Assembly (NCBI RefSeq): GCF_000374465.1
Contig: NZ_KB894530.1
Span: 215,264-279,263 of the forward strand
Direction: 5' to 3'
DNA from: Ahrensia kielensis DSM 5890
GTDB taxonomy: Bacteria; Pseudomonadota; Alphaproteobacteria; Rhizobiales; Rhizobiaceae
DNA length: 64,000 nucleotides
Part shown: positions 1-8,745 of the stretch, one piece after another
How the letters are laid out: each line of letters starts with the position of its first letter
Position numbering within the stretch: position 1 is the stretch's first letter
Position numbers and translations under genes: made by a program
Notes under the pieces: generated by a model
The model's input: only the letters and a program-made list of their open reading frames with translations
What the model was told of the DNA's origin: nothing
Databases searched by the model: none

Positions 1-860
1 TGCTGCAAACAGCAGTGATCGGCCTTTTGGCCATTGGTATGACGATGGTTATTATCACGGGCGGTATTGATCTGAGCGTTGGATCGGTTTTAGCGCTTTC
101 CGGCGTGGTGACGGGTCTTACGATCAAGGCGGGCGTGCCTGTTATTCCTGCCATGGTGCTTGGCGTTATTGCGGGCGGCTTGTGCGGGTTTATTAATGGT
201 TTGGTGATTACCAAGATGCGGATTACGCCCTTTGTTGCAACGCTCGGTATGATGATGATTGCGCGCGGTGTTGCGCTGCAATTAACAGGCGCAGCGCCCA
301 TCAGCCGACTTGGCGATACATTTGGCGCGCTTGGCAATGGCTCGTTTTTCCGTGTTGTTGAAATGCAGGCAAATGGTTTTCCGAAGGTGATTTTCCCGGG
401 TATTCCTTACCCTGCGGTTCTGCTGCTTGTTATGGCTGTGCTTGGTGCATTTTTATTGCAGCGTCGCCAGATCGGCAGACATATTTTTTCTGTTGGCTCA
501 AATGAGGAAGCGGCGCGACTTTCAGGGGTAAATGTCACGCGCACTAAGATCTGGGCTTACACTGCATCGGGTGCATTGGCTGGACTTGCAGGCATGGTTT
601 TAATGTCGCGTCTTGTGACTATTCAGCCCAATGAAGGCGTTATGTATGAGCTTGATGCCATTGCAGCATCGGTCATTGGTGGCGCGTCTTTGATGGGCGG
701 TGTCGGCAGTATTTCAGGCAGCATGATTGGTGCCTTTATCATTGGTGTTCTGCGCAATGGTCTCAACATGGCCGGAACATCCGCATTCATTCAACAAATC
801 ATTATCGGGATCGTCGTTATCGGGGCTGTGTTCATAGACCAGATGCGTAATCGAAACTGA
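1..860 (+). CDS. Sugar ABC transporter permease, RbsC/FrcC type (5' end missing)
   Basis: Inner-membrane channel subunit of a CUT2 (ribose/fructose-type) sugar importer. The frame is already open at the first bases, so the gene starts upstream; the GTG at 15 is internal. About 285 residues are present against 320-340 for the family, so the first membrane segment is probably outside. The conserved block ITGGIDLSVGSV, the loop GSNEEAARLSG and the late GGASLMGG segment are typical of RbsC proteins, with about eight hydrophobic stretches. It is followed after 41 bases by its binding protein and then by the ATPase, all on one strand. The substrate cannot be read from the sequence; the downstream dehydrogenase and dehydratase suggest a hexose or hexonate. 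Confidence 0.93.
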   Translation, partial: LQTAVIGLLAIGMTMVIITGGIDLSVGSVLALSGVVTGLTIKAGVPVIPAMVLGVIAGGLCGFINGLVITKMRITPFVATLGMMMIARGVALQLTGAAPISRLGDTFGALGNGSFFRVVEMQANGFPKVIFPGIPYPAVLLLVMAVLGAFLLQRRQIGRHIFSVGSNEEAARLSGVNVTRTKIWAYTASGALAGLAGMVLMSRLVTIQPNEGVMYELDAIAASVIGGASLMGGVGSISGSMIGAFIIGVLRNGLNMAGTSAFIQQIIIGIVVIGAVFIDQMRNRN

Positions 861-901
861 TCAGTCGTCTTTAACTAAAATCTTCATCTAGGGAGGAAAC
901 C

Positions 902-1843
902 ATGAAGAACCTACTGAAAACTATGCTTGCAACAAGTGTGCTGGCTTTGGCTACATCGACTGTATCGGCGGGAGAAATTGCCGTTATCGTTAAAACGACA
1001 AGCTCTAACTTTTGGCAAAATGTGAACAAAGGTGCGACTGCTGCTATTGGCGAGCAGAGCGAACACACAATGTCATTCAATGGCCCAGCTACGGAATCCG
1101 CTGTTGCCGATCAGGTCTCACTTGTTGAAAATGCAATCAACCGCGGTGTTTCTGCGATTGTTCTTGCACCATCTGATCCAGAAGCGCTTGCGCCTGCCGT
1201 TAAGCGTGCTTTTGAAGCCGGTATTCCGGTTGCTATCATTGATAGCGGTTTGGCTGAAGGTAATGAGAAATACTATCAGACATTCCTTTCAACAGATAAC
1301 TGTGCTGCTGGTGAGCAGGCTGCCAAATTGATGATCGACACTGCAGGAAGCTCCGGCAAGGTTGCTGTGATGTCTTATGTTGCTGGTGTTGGTTCTGAAA
1401 TCGGCCGCGTTGGTTGCTTCACAAAATATATTGAAGACAATTCTGACATCGAAATTGTTGGGCCGCTTTATTCGCAATCACAAATGGCGACAGCGCTTAA
1501 CCAGACAACGGATACGCTTGCAGCCAATGGCGATCTTATTGGTATCTTTGGTGCCAATGAACCAACAGCAATCGGCATGGGCCGTGCGATTGAGCAAGCT
1601 GGTAAAGCTGGTCAACTCACAGCCATTGGCTTTGATGGTAATGCAGACCTTCAAGACATGGTGAAAAGCGGCACGTTGCTTGCGACTGCTGTGCAGGGCT
1701 CGTTCCAGATGGGCGAACTTGGCGTCAACGCTGTGATCGATCTTCTTGCTGGTGAGAAGGTGACTGATTTCATCGACACTGGTGTTGTGATGGTCACAAA
1801 AGAGAACATCGATTCTCCTGAAGCACAAAACGTACTTTACTGA
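902..1843 (+). CDS. Periplasmic sugar-binding protein, RbsB/FrcB family
   Basis: Solute receptor of the importer encoded around it; 313 residues, the usual length. A Sec signal peptide is visible (positive start KNLLK, hydrophobic core, cleavage near VSA-GE, residue 23-24). The mature part has the type I periplasmic-binding fold of the ribose group (Peripla_BP_4): the repeated pattern AINRGVSAIVLAPSDPEALAPAV and the hinge GIFGANEPTAIGMG ... GFDGN are characteristic. The start is supported by a strong ribosome site, GGGAGGAAAC, directly before ATG. A GC-rich hairpin lies just behind the stop codon, as after three other binding-protein genes in this window. The ligand is unknown. Confidence 0.93.
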   Translation: MKNLLKTMLATSVLALATSTVSAGEIAVIVKTTSSNFWQNVNKGATAAIGEQSEHTMSFNGPATESAVADQVSLVENAINRGVSAIVLAPSDPEALAPAVKRAFEAGIPVAIIDSGLAEGNEKYYQTFLSTDNCAAGEQAAKLMIDTAGSSGKVAVMSYVAGVGSEIGRVGCFTKYIEDNSDIEIVGPLYSQSQMATALNQTTDTLAANGDLIGIFGANEPTAIGMGRAIEQAGKAGQLTAIGFDGNADLQDMVKSGTLLATAVQGSFQMGELGVNAVIDLLAGEKVTDFIDTGVVMVTKENIDSPEAQNVLY

Positions 1844-1851
1844 TTGTGCAG

Positions 1852-1876
1852 CAGCTGGCGCAACTTGCGCCAGCTG
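1852..1876 (+). terminator. GC-rich hairpin behind the binding-protein gene
   Basis: CAGCTGGCGC (1852-1861) pairs with GCGCCAGCTG (1867-1876) around a 5-base loop. No T-run follows, so it is more likely an mRNA-stabilising or partial attenuation hairpin between a highly expressed binding-protein gene and the ATPase gene than a full terminator. Confidence 0.7.
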
Positions 1877-1903
1877 TTCACCCTATAAGCGGCGAAATCA
1901 ACT

Positions 1904-2689
1904 ATGCTAAACACAGCAACAGATAAAACTCCTTTGGTCGAGATGTCGAAAATCCACAAAAGATTTGGTGGATTGCATGCGGTCGAAGATGTGTCGGTTA
2001 GTCTTCATGCTGGCGAGGTCGTTGGCGTGTTGGGCCACAACGGCGCGGGTAAATCTTGCCTTATGCGCATTTTGTCCGGTGCGATGAATCCCAGTGAAGG
2101 TAAAATCCTTATCAATGGCCAAGAGGCTGTTATTGATACGCCGCAAGATGCGCGTCACAATGGTATTGAAACGATCTATCAGACTTTGGCGCTGGCCAAT
2201 CATTTGGATGCGGCGGCCAATCTTTTCCTTGGGCGCGAGTTAAAGACCCGCTTTGGCAATCTTGATGATGCGCGGATGTTTTCTGAAGCTGAAAAGGCGC
2301 TGCGCCAACTCAATCCTAATTTTAAGAATTTGCGTGATGCGGTATCGAATTTATCGGGCGGGCAACGCCAAGTGATCGCAATTGCGCGCGCCATTTATTT
2401 TCAAGCCAAAGTGCTGATTATGGACGAACCAACGGCAGCGCTTGGACCATCTGAAACGGCGATGGTTGCAGATTTGACGCGCCGCCTCAAAGCCGAAGGT
2501 ATCGGCATTTTTCTGATTAGCCACGACATGCATGACGTGTTCGATTTATGCGACAGAGTGATGGTTATGAACAAGGGCCGCAATGTTGGCACGTTCGCCA
2601 TCGGTGATGTGAACAAGGATGATATTTTGAGCCTGATTATTAAAGGCGCATTGCCTGACGACTGGACACCGCGAGGGCAGGTTCAATGA
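1904..2689 (+). CDS. Sugar ABC transporter ATP-binding protein, single-domain FrcA type
   Basis: Cytoplasmic ATPase that drives the preceding permease. At 261 residues it carries one ABC domain, unlike two-domain RbsA (about 500 residues); this matches the rhizobial FrcA class. Walker A is GHNGAGKSC, with Cys in place of the usual Thr after GKS, the Q-loop region is [12 protein letters not shown], the signature is LSGGQRQ and Walker B is VLIMDEP, followed by an H-loop His in [10 protein letters not shown]. The stop overlaps the next gene's ATG by four bases (ATGA), suggesting translational coupling with the alcohol dehydrogenase and a shared job in sugar uptake and oxidation. Confidence 0.92.
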   Translation: MLNTATDKTPLVEMSKIHKRFGGLHAVEDVSVSLHAGEVVGVLGHNGAGKSCLMRILSGAMNPSEGKILINGQEAVIDTPQDARHNGIETIYQTLALANHLDAAANLFLGRELKTRFGNLDDARMFSEAEKALRQLNPNFKNLRDAVSNLSGGQRQVIAIARAIYFQAKVLIMDEPTAALGPSETAMVADLTRRLKAEGIGIFLISHDMHDVFDLCDRVMVMNKGRNVGTFAIGDVNKDDILSLIIKGALPDDWTPRGQVQ

Positions 2690-3702
2690 GCGGACAGATG
2701 ATGCAAGTTGGTGTGGTTGTTGAGCCTGGAAAATTTGCCATTGAGCAACGCCCATCTGTGAGCGAAGTACCAGAAGGTTGGGTACTGATTGATATTTGCG
2801 CGGTTGGTGTTTGCGGCACGGATTATCATATTTTGGAAGGCAAACATCCGTTTTTGGCCTATCCACGTGTGATCGGTCATGAACTGAGCGGCCGTGTTAC
2901 GCATGATAGCAATGGCTGGAATGCAGGCGATCTCGTGGTCGTTAATCCTTATTTGTCCTGCGGTTCTTGCCGTGCATGTGAGCGCGGTAAACCCAACTGC
3001 TGTTATAAAATCGAAGTGCTTGGCGTTCACCGCGATGGCGGGCTTGCGACGCAACTCGCTGTGCCATCTGGTAATCTTTATTCAGCCGAGGGGCTTAGCT
3101 CAATACAGGCCGCAATGGTCGAATTTTTGGCCATTGGTGCCCATGCTGTTCGCCGCTCTGAAGTGGCGGCGGGGGATAATGTGCTTGTGACCGGTGTTGG
3201 CCCTATCGGCATTGGTGCGGCGCTTTTTGCACGGCTTAAAGGTGCCAATGTATCGCTGCTTGATCTGAGCGATACACGTCTAAACGCAGCAGCAGAGAAA
3301 TTTGATTTCAAGCAAGGCTTTACGTCAATTGATGCCGCGTTACGGCATACTAATGGTGCCGGCTATGACGTTGTTTTTGATGCCACAGGCCATAGCGGCG
3401 CGATAGAGGCTGGATTTAAAACTGTCGCGCATGGCGGCTCTTATGTTCTGGTCAGCGTTGTCAAAGATGATATCACTTTTCATGATCCGGAATTTCACAA
3501 AAGAGAAATGCGTTTGATTGGCAGCCGCAATGCGCTCAAACAAGATTTTGATTGGGTCATGGATTCATTTAAAAATAATTTGATTGATGCGGACAAACTT
3601 TGCTCTAGCATTTTGTCGCTTGAAGAGTTGTCATCTCAGTTCAGCGATTTGGCTGCGGACCGTGCAGAACTGATTAAAGTAATCGTGAGCCTTGAGGATT
3701 GA
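2686..3702 (+). CDS. Zinc-dependent alcohol/polyol dehydrogenase
   Basis: Medium-chain dehydrogenase, 338 residues, oxidising a secondary alcohol with NAD(P)+. The catalytic zinc site is seen in [15 protein letters not shown] and the GHE motif in [11 protein letters not shown]; the structural zinc lobe is [15 protein letters not shown] with four cysteines; the Rossmann loop is [10 protein letters not shown]. The family includes L-threonine, sorbitol, L-idonate and L-galactonate 5-dehydrogenases, and the sequence alone does not choose among them. It overlaps the transporter ATPase by four bases and is followed at once by an altronate-type dehydratase, so oxidation of a hexonate to a keto-hexonate before dehydration is a reasonable inference. 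Confidence 0.88.
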   Translation: MSGQMMQVGVVVEPGKFAIEQRPSVSEVPEGWVLIDICAVGVCGTDYHILEGKHPFLAYPRVIGHELSGRVTHDSNGWNAGDLVVVNPYLSCGSCRACERGKPNCCYKIEVLGVHRDGGLATQLAVPSGNLYSAEGLSSIQAAMVEFLAIGAHAVRRSEVAAGDNVLVTGVGPIGIGAALFARLKGANVSLLDLSDTRLNAAAEKFDFKQGFTSIDAALRHTNGAGYDVVFDATGHSGAIEAGFKTVAHGGSYVLVSVVKDDITFHDPEFHKREMRLIGSRNALKQDFDWVMDSFKNNLIDADKLCSSILSLEELSSQFSDLAADRAELIKVIVSLED

Positions 3703-3703
3703 T

Positions 3704-5203
3704 ATGAGCGCTCCAGATATTTTGAAGCTTCACGATGATGATAATGTCGCGATTGCACTTGCGCCGCTTAAAGCTGGTGAAAGCGTAGCAATTGAGGCTA
3801 TCCTCAAGTCTCACAAAGTGGCTTTGGTTGACATTGCTGAGGGAGAGAACGTGCTGCGCTATGGCCAGATTATTGGCAAGGCGACCGTCATGATACCGGC
3901 GGGTTCTCATGTGCATGAGCACAATATGGAAATGAGCGGTCACAAAGTTGATTACGCTTTTTCATCTGCGGTAAATCCACTGCCTGCGCCTGCAATTGAG
4001 CGCACTTTCCAAGGGTATCACCGCGCCGATGGGCGTGTTGGCACACGCAATTATTTGGGTGTTTTAACCTCGGTCAATTGCTCGGGTTCGGTTGCACGGT
4101 TCATCGTTGAGGCGGCGGAAAAGTCTGGCATTCTGGATGCGTTTCCCAATGTCGATGGGATTGTGCCCATCGTGCATGGCAGTGGCTGCGGCATGGCGAA
4201 CCGCGGCGAAGGTTACGATATTTTACTGCGCACTTTGGCGGGATATTCGAAGCATCCTAATTTTGGCGGTATTTTGCTTGTGGGGCTTGGCTGTGAGGTT
4301 TTGCAGCTTGCAACGCTGGTTGGTGAGCGCAAAATTACAGCTGATGGCCCGATGCGCTATATGACCATTCAGCAAATGGGTGGAACACAGCGCACGATTG
4401 AAAAAGGGCTTGAGGAACTAACGTCACTTGCAGCCTATGCTAATCAGGCGGAACGTGCACCTGCGCCAATATCTGAACTTATGCTGGGTATGCAATGCGG
4501 TGGCTCTGATGGCTATTCTGGCTTTACGGCCAATCCAGCTCTGGGTGTTGCATCTGATCTTTTGGTCGCGCATGGTGGCACATCGATTTTATCTGAAACA
4601 TCTGAAATTTATGGCGCTGAACATCTTTTAACACGCCGCGCTGTAACAGCCGAGGTCGGCCAAGCGCTTGTTGATAAATTGACATGGTGGGAAGAATATT
4701 GCGCACGGCATGGCGCAAAAATGGACAACAATCCAAGCCCTGGCAATAAACGTGGCGGTCTGACGACAATTCTTGAAAAGTCGTTGGGCGCTGTATCAAA
4801 AAGCGGACAGGCACCGCTTGCAGGTGTGTATGATTATGCTGCACCGATTACGCAGAAAGGTTTCGTGTTCATGGATAGTCCAGGATATGATCCATGTTCG
4901 GTCACGGGGCAGGTTGCATCGGGCGCAAATTTGATCGCCTTCACAACAGGGCGAGGATCTGTATCTGGCTATATGCCAACACCATGTATCAAGCTTGCAT
5001 CAAACTCCGATATGTATGCGCGCATGAGCGGCGACATGGACATCAATTGCGGTGAGATTGCCGAAGGGCATTCCCTTGCTGACAAGGGCGCGGAAATTTT
5101 CGAAATGCTGATTGATGTGGCGAGCGGCACAAAGACAAAAAGCGAATCGCTTGGCTTTGGCGGTGTTGAATTTGTGCCTTGGCAAATAGGCGCGGTGCTT
5201 TAG
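3704..5203 (+). CDS. UxaA-family altronate/galactarate dehydratase
   Basis: Iron-dependent sugar-acid dehydratase, 499 residues from ATG 3704. GAGG sits just before this ATG, and an in-frame TTG twelve bases upstream overlaps the previous stop and is less likely. The N-terminal SAF domain (about residues 10-85) contains the HVHEHN segment. The C-terminal UxaA domain has conserved cysteines in HGSGCGM, GLGCE and MQCGGSDGYSG and the segment SPGNKRGGLTTI. In the family, water is removed from altronate, galactarate or related acids to give 2-keto-3-deoxy acids. Together with the coupled zinc dehydrogenase and the importer it indicates hexuronate or hexonate use; no kinase or aldolase for the last step is in the window. 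Confidence 0.88.
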   Translation: MSAPDILKLHDDDNVAIALAPLKAGESVAIEAILKSHKVALVDIAEGENVLRYGQIIGKATVMIPAGSHVHEHNMEMSGHKVDYAFSSAVNPLPAPAIERTFQGYHRADGRVGTRNYLGVLTSVNCSGSVARFIVEAAEKSGILDAFPNVDGIVPIVHGSGCGMANRGEGYDILLRTLAGYSKHPNFGGILLVGLGCEVLQLATLVGERKITADGPMRYMTIQQMGGTQRTIEKGLEELTSLAAYANQAERAPAPISELMLGMQCGGSDGYSGFTANPALGVASDLLVAHGGTSILSETSEIYGAEHLLTRRAVTAEVGQALVDKLTWWEEYCARHGAKMDNNPSPGNKRGGLTTILEKSLGAVSKSGQAPLAGVYDYAAPITQKGFVFMDSPGYDPCSVTGQVASGANLIAFTTGRGSVSGYMPTPCIKLASNSDMYARMSGDMDINCGEIAEGHSLADKGAEIFEMLIDVASGTKTKSESLGFGGVEFVPWQIGAVL

Positions 5204-5542
5204 TTCAGTTCAAGGACATCATCATTAATAAGCTTGAGTTTTGATATTACAGCTGATCTGAAGGCGATTTAGCGATGATATGCGCGCAAATAGAGCGCGA
5301 TAAATGGGTATATGCAACGTATATGCCTAAAGTTTTGTGCTGCACGGCACCTGGTAACATCCTGTTTATATTTATACTGATAGAAGAAAGATATATTCTT
5401 TTATTCTTGGTGCCACTTTACTTTCAAAGTCAATACCTACATCAGTGTTGCTTCAAATGAGAGATTCTCGCCGAAGAAAAAGAAATTGGGTTTATCCCCA
5501 TTTCAATTCATCGACTTGCCTGATCTGAATTAGAGAAGTGAT
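5204..5542 (+). other. Intergenic region, no gene supported
   Basis: AT-rich spacer of 339 bases between the dehydratase and the deacetylase. It holds a short direct repeat GTATATGC-AAC-GTATATGC near 5310-5330. A 61-codon open frame (5275-5460) has no ribosome site and an unconvincing composition, so it is not called. A ribosome site (GAGAAG) for the deacetylase lies near 5533. Confidence 0.6.
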
Positions 5543-6571
5543 ATGAAGCCAATTTTTAAGAAAATGGTTATTACTGCCGGTCTTGAAATTATCGCTCTAA
5601 GCCAGTTAGGGCGATTGATGCCGCAGGCCGCTGGACGCGGTGTCATATTCACGCTTCATCATGTGCGCCCTGCAATGAATAGACCGTATGAGCCTAATGC
5701 GCTTCTATCAATTACGCCGGACTTTCTCGAACAGGCAATCCAAGAGGCGATCTTAAAAGGGTACACGCCGGTTGCGCTGACTGATTTGCCAGAATTGCTT
5801 GCCAAAGGTGACAATAATAAGCGTTATGTCGCGTTCACACTGGATGACGGTTGCCGTGACAATGCTGAATTTGCAGCGCCGGTATTTAGAAAATATGGCG
5901 TGCCATACACTTTGTACATTACAAAGGGCTTTGTGGAACGAACGCATACAATGTGGTGGGAAACCGCTGAGGTTTTGACACGCGCCGTTGATCAATTTCA
6001 ATTCGATTTTGGCGATGGTGTTGAAGATGTCATTTGCTCAACTCACCAGCAAAAACATGCGGTGTTCTTACGCATAGCGCAATTGATTGAATCTGTGGAT
6101 GAAGACACTGCTGTTAACCGGCTGAACGAAGCGGCGATCGCACACGGTGTTGATCCAATGAAGATTGTCAAAGATGAAGTCATGAATGCCGATGAACTGC
6201 GAGAACTTGCCAAAGACCCTCTTGCAAGCTTTGGCGCACATACGGTTTCGCATTGTTGTTTAACCCGTATCGATGCTGCGCACTTGGACCGCGAAATGGC
6301 TGACTGTATTGAGGCGATAAAAGAATGGACGCAAAGGCTTCCTGCATCGATTGCCTATCCATATGGTTGGAAGCGTGCTTGTGGGCCGCGCGAAGCAAAG
6401 GCTGCACGCAGAGCCGGACTTAGAATTGGCGTGACAACACAGCCCGGTGTTTTAACAAATTATAGCCAAGACGAGTGGATGTTATTACCACGGGTTTCGC
6501 TCAATGGTTTCTACCAAAAGCGACGCTATGTTGCGGCGATTCTGAGCGGAATTCCATTTCGTTTAATGTAA
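5543..6571 (+). CDS. Polysaccharide deacetylase family protein (NodB fold)
   Basis: Probable carbohydrate esterase family 4 enzyme of 342 residues, removing N- or O-acetyl groups from a polysaccharide. Motif 1 is FTLDDG near residue 100 with the catalytic and metal-binding Asp pair, motif 2 is HTVSH near residue 233 with the two metal His, and motif 3 is visible in AYPYGWKRACGPREAKAARRAG. An N-terminal hydrophobic stretch (IIALSQLGRLMPQ) is weak as a signal peptide. It stands alone, with spacers on both sides and unrelated neighbours. The target glycan is unknown; lipid- or capsule-linked glycans are possible. Confidence 0.82.
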   Translation: MKPIFKKMVITAGLEIIALSQLGRLMPQAAGRGVIFTLHHVRPAMNRPYEPNALLSITPDFLEQAIQEAILKGYTPVALTDLPELLAKGDNNKRYVAFTLDDGCRDNAEFAAPVFRKYGVPYTLYITKGFVERTHTMWWETAEVLTRAVDQFQFDFGDGVEDVICSTHQQKHAVFLRIAQLIESVDEDTAVNRLNEAAIAHGVDPMKIVKDEVMNADELRELAKDPLASFGAHTVSHCCLTRIDAAHLDREMADCIEAIKEWTQRLPASIAYPYGWKRACGPREAKAARRAGLRIGVTTQPGVLTNYSQDEWMLLPRVSLNGFYQKRRYVAAILSGIPFRLM

Positions 6572-6615
6572 GCGGCTTTTGCGCTGAGGATAACAAAGTT
6601 TATTCGAGATGAATT

Positions 6616-6630
6616 TTGTGCATTGCACAA
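6616..6630. promoter_or_regulatory. Perfect 15-bp palindrome upstream of nasT
   Basis: TTGTGCA-T-TGCACAA, two 7-base arms around one base, 28 bases before the nasT ATG. It resembles a dimeric regulator operator. The arms contain TGCAC as in NtrC sites, but orientation and spacing differ from the usual NtrC box, so the binding protein is not assigned. Confidence 0.5.
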
Positions 6631-6657
6631 TTTTTTATTTTAAGCAGAATAGACAAT

Positions 6658-7266
6658 ATGTCAGGCCCGCTTCCTTCAGTTCTTATCATTGATGAAAACG
6701 CTACCCGTGCTTCAATAATTGAAGCTGGGTTGAAATTAGCTGGGCACAACCGCGTCACGATCATTGATGACATGAATGGGATTGCTGCAAAAATAGCAGC
6801 GCTCGCGCCCGACGTGATTGTTATTGATATTGAAAATTCAAATCGCGATATGTTGGAGAACGCATTTCAATTATCGCGTGCGGTCAAGCGGCCGATCGCG
6901 ATGTTTGTTGATCGCTCTGATAATGAAACAATGCAGGCGGCCATTGATGCGGGGGTTTCAGCCTATGTGGTTGATGGACTACGGCAAGAGCGGGTTAAGA
7001 ATATTCTGGATATGGCGATTAGTCGCTTCAACGCATTTTCTAGGCTAGAGCGCGAGCTCGAAGAAGCGCGCGGTGCACTACAGGGTCGTAAAATCGTAGA
7101 GCAAGCCAAGCACATGATTATGAAAAGCCGCGGTGTGGATGAGGATGCAGCCTATAAATTGCTGCGCTCAACAGCCATGAATCAAAACCGCAAAATAGTG
7201 GAGGTCGCCGAAAGTTTAGTCATGTCTGCCGATCTTCTTGGCGCAGGAGGTGGTAACGATGATTGA
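6658..7266 (+). CDS. nasT: Nitrate-responsive antitermination regulator NasT (receiver-ANTAR)
   Basis: RNA-binding antiterminator of the nitrate operon. From ATG 6658 it has 202 residues: an N-terminal pseudo-receiver domain (PSVLIIDENATRASIIEAG ... APDVIVIDIE) and a C-terminal three-helix ANTAR domain (ALQGRKIVEQAKHMIMKSRGVDEDAAYKLLRSTAMNQNRKI). A TTG at 6616 would extend it through a palindrome and is not preferred. It overlaps nasS by eight bases, indicating coupled synthesis. In Azotobacter, Paracoccus and rhizobia NasS holds NasT inactive until nitrate binds; free NasT then binds leader hairpins and prevents termination. The leader at 8655-8745 has exactly such hairpins. Confidence 0.92.
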   Translation: MSGPLPSVLIIDENATRASIIEAGLKLAGHNRVTIIDDMNGIAAKIAALAPDVIVIDIENSNRDMLENAFQLSRAVKRPIAMFVDRSDNETMQAAIDAGVSAYVVDGLRQERVKNILDMAISRFNAFSRLERELEEARGALQGRKIVEQAKHMIMKSRGVDEDAAYKLLRSTAMNQNRKIVEVAESLVMSADLLGAGGGNDD

Positions 7267-8467
7267 ACTGACTGCTGGTTTTATGCCGCTCACGGATAGT
7301 GCAATATTGCTCGCTGCGAAAGAAAAAGGGTTCGCCGAAGAAGAGGGAATTACGCTTGAGCTTGTACGCGAAAATTCTTGGGCCAATATGCGTGACCGAC
7401 TTGCTATTGGCCATTTTGATATAGCCCATGCGCTGGCCCCGATGCCGCTGGCGGCCAATTTAGGGCTGACGCCGTTTGACACTAAACTGATTGCCCCGAT
7501 GGCGCTGGGTTCTGGCGGAAATGCAATCACGGTCAGCAATAGCCTGTATGAAGCGATGTCCAGTAAGGCCCAATTTTCGGTATCCGATGCGGCGGCGGCT
7601 GGCGGCGCGCTTCGGCTTGTCGTTGAACAGTTGAAACATGGGGCCAAAAAAACGCTGCACTTTGCCGTGGTTCATCCGCATTCGGTGCACAATTATGAAC
7701 TGCGTTATTGGTTGGCTGGTTGTGGCATTCATCCGGACGCCGATATTGAGATTGTGGTTTTGCCGCCGCAATTAATGGCAGATGCGCTGGCAGCAGGGCA
7801 GATTGACGGTTATTGCGTTGGTGAGCCTTGGAACACCATTGCGGTTTCGCGTGGGGTAGGCAAAATCGCGACCGTTAAAGCGGCAATCTGGGCTTCCAGC
7901 CCTGAAAAAGTTTTGGCGATGAGAGCGAATTGGGCAGCTGAAAATGAGCAAACAGTCACGTGTCTTGTGCGCGCTCTTTATAAAGCGTCTTTATGGTGTG
8001 CAGATAAGGCCAATGTGAGTGCGCTTTGCCATATATTGGCCAAGCCGGAATATCTGAACCAGAGTGCGGATATTATTGAACCAGCGTTGACGGGCTCAAT
8101 TCTCAATGGTGCATCTTTAAATTCTGGATTGGCATTTTTCGAACCTCATGCACAAGCCGCAACCTTTCCTTGGCGCAGCCAAGCGCTATGGATTTATAGT
8201 CAGATGGTTCGCGCCGGTCATGTTGCTCATGACAGCAGCAACAAACAAATTGTGCACGATAGTTTTAGGCCTGACATTTACCGCGCTGCGCTCACGCCCT
8301 TAGGGGTAGCGGTGCCAGCCGCAAACTCCAAAGTCGAAGGCGGATTGCTGGAGACCACGGCAGTGGGCGTGAGTGCCCAATCGCTATTTTTAGGTCCAGA
8401 TGGTTTCTTTGACGGAACTGTTTTTGACCCTGATAAAATGGATGATTACATCGCCGCACAAAAATAG
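7259..8467 (+). CDS. nasS: Nitrate/nitrite sensor NasS (NrtA-like, cytoplasmic)
   Basis: Cytoplasmic nitrate sensor of 402 residues that partners NasT. It belongs to the CmpA/NrtA binding-protein family ([71 protein letters not shown]) and closely resembles the transporter receptor NrtA encoded next to it. Unlike NrtA it has no signal peptide, which fits the sensor role. The ATG at 7259 lies inside the end of nasT (eight-base overlap) with GGAGG about ten bases upstream. Assignment as sensor rather than transporter part rests on the missing signal peptide and the nasT coupling. Confidence 0.9.
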   Translation: MIELTAGFMPLTDSAILLAAKEKGFAEEEGITLELVRENSWANMRDRLAIGHFDIAHALAPMPLAANLGLTPFDTKLIAPMALGSGGNAITVSNSLYEAMSSKAQFSVSDAAAAGGALRLVVEQLKHGAKKTLHFAVVHPHSVHNYELRYWLAGCGIHPDADIEIVVLPPQLMADALAAGQIDGYCVGEPWNTIAVSRGVGKIATVKAAIWASSPEKVLAMRANWAAENEQTVTCLVRALYKASLWCADKANVSALCHILAKPEYLNQSADIIEPALTGSILNGASLNSGLAFFEPHAQAATFPWRSQALWIYSQMVRAGHVAHDSSNKQIVHDSFRPDIYRAALTPLGVAVPAANSKVEGGLLETTAVGVSAQSLFLGPDGFFDGTVFDPDKMDDYIAAQK

Positions 8468-8606
8468 AGCATTTTCTGTTTTGCATATTTATTAGGCTTA
8501 AATATGTATCGCAGTGCACAATGCTTATTCAGACGCCTAACGCCGATATTTCTCTCATTATCTTTAAGTTGCTGAAACTAATGCTTTTTCAAACGTTGTC
8601 GCAAAC

Positions 8607-8622
8607 TGGCACGCCTCATGCA
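8607..8622 (+). promoter_or_regulatory. Sigma-54 (-24/-12) promoter of the nrtA operon
   Basis: TGGCACGCCTCATGCA matches the RpoN consensus TGGCACG-N4-TTGCA with one change (ATGC for TTGC). GG and GC are separated by exactly ten bases, as RpoN requires. The predicted RNA start near 8633 places both ANTAR hairpins and the terminator in the leader RNA. Nitrogen control through NtrC is the expected partner. Confidence 0.82.
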
Positions 8623-8654
8623 TAAGTGTTGATAGCTATTCAGAGCTGATTTTT

Positions 8655-8691
8655 AAGATCCAATGACGGGTCTTCAACAGGCAACGCCGCC
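8655..8691 (+). promoter_or_regulatory. Tandem ANTAR hairpins in the nrtA leader RNA
   Basis: First hairpin: AAGATCC (8655-8661) and GGGTCTT (8668-8674) form a 7-bp stem (one G-T pair) around the hexaloop AATGAC. Second hairpin: GGC (8680-8682) and GCC (8689-8691) enclose the hexaloop AACGCC. Both loops have A at position 1 and G at position 4, the hallmark of ANTAR targets, and are linked by five bases. The second hairpin shares bases with the left arm of the terminator, so NasT binding would block terminator folding. The second stem is short. Confidence 0.78.
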
Positions 8692-8745
8692 AAACCAGAT
8701 TTCACCGCAATCCTCCCGCGGTGCTTTTGGTTTGGCGGTTTTTTT
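8687..8745 (+). terminator. Intrinsic attenuator terminator before nrtA
   Basis: CCGCCAAACC (8687-8696) pairs perfectly with GGTTTGGCGG (8729-8738), followed by seven T. A nested hairpin CACCGC/GCGGTG (8703-8708 with 8718-8723) fills the loop. Default reading would stop transcription before nrtA; antitermination by NasT on the overlapping ANTAR hairpin is the expected relief. Confidence 0.9.

Noticed and set aside
5275..5460. 61-codon open frame in the spacer before the deacetylase gene
   Set aside because: No ribosome site, Cys- and Ile-rich chance composition and no neighbour logic.
6616..6630. Standard NtrC binding site
   Set aside because: The arms are in the order GTGCA-TGCAC with one-base spacing, opposite to the usual TGCAC-N-GTGCA box, so it is listed only as an unassigned palindrome.
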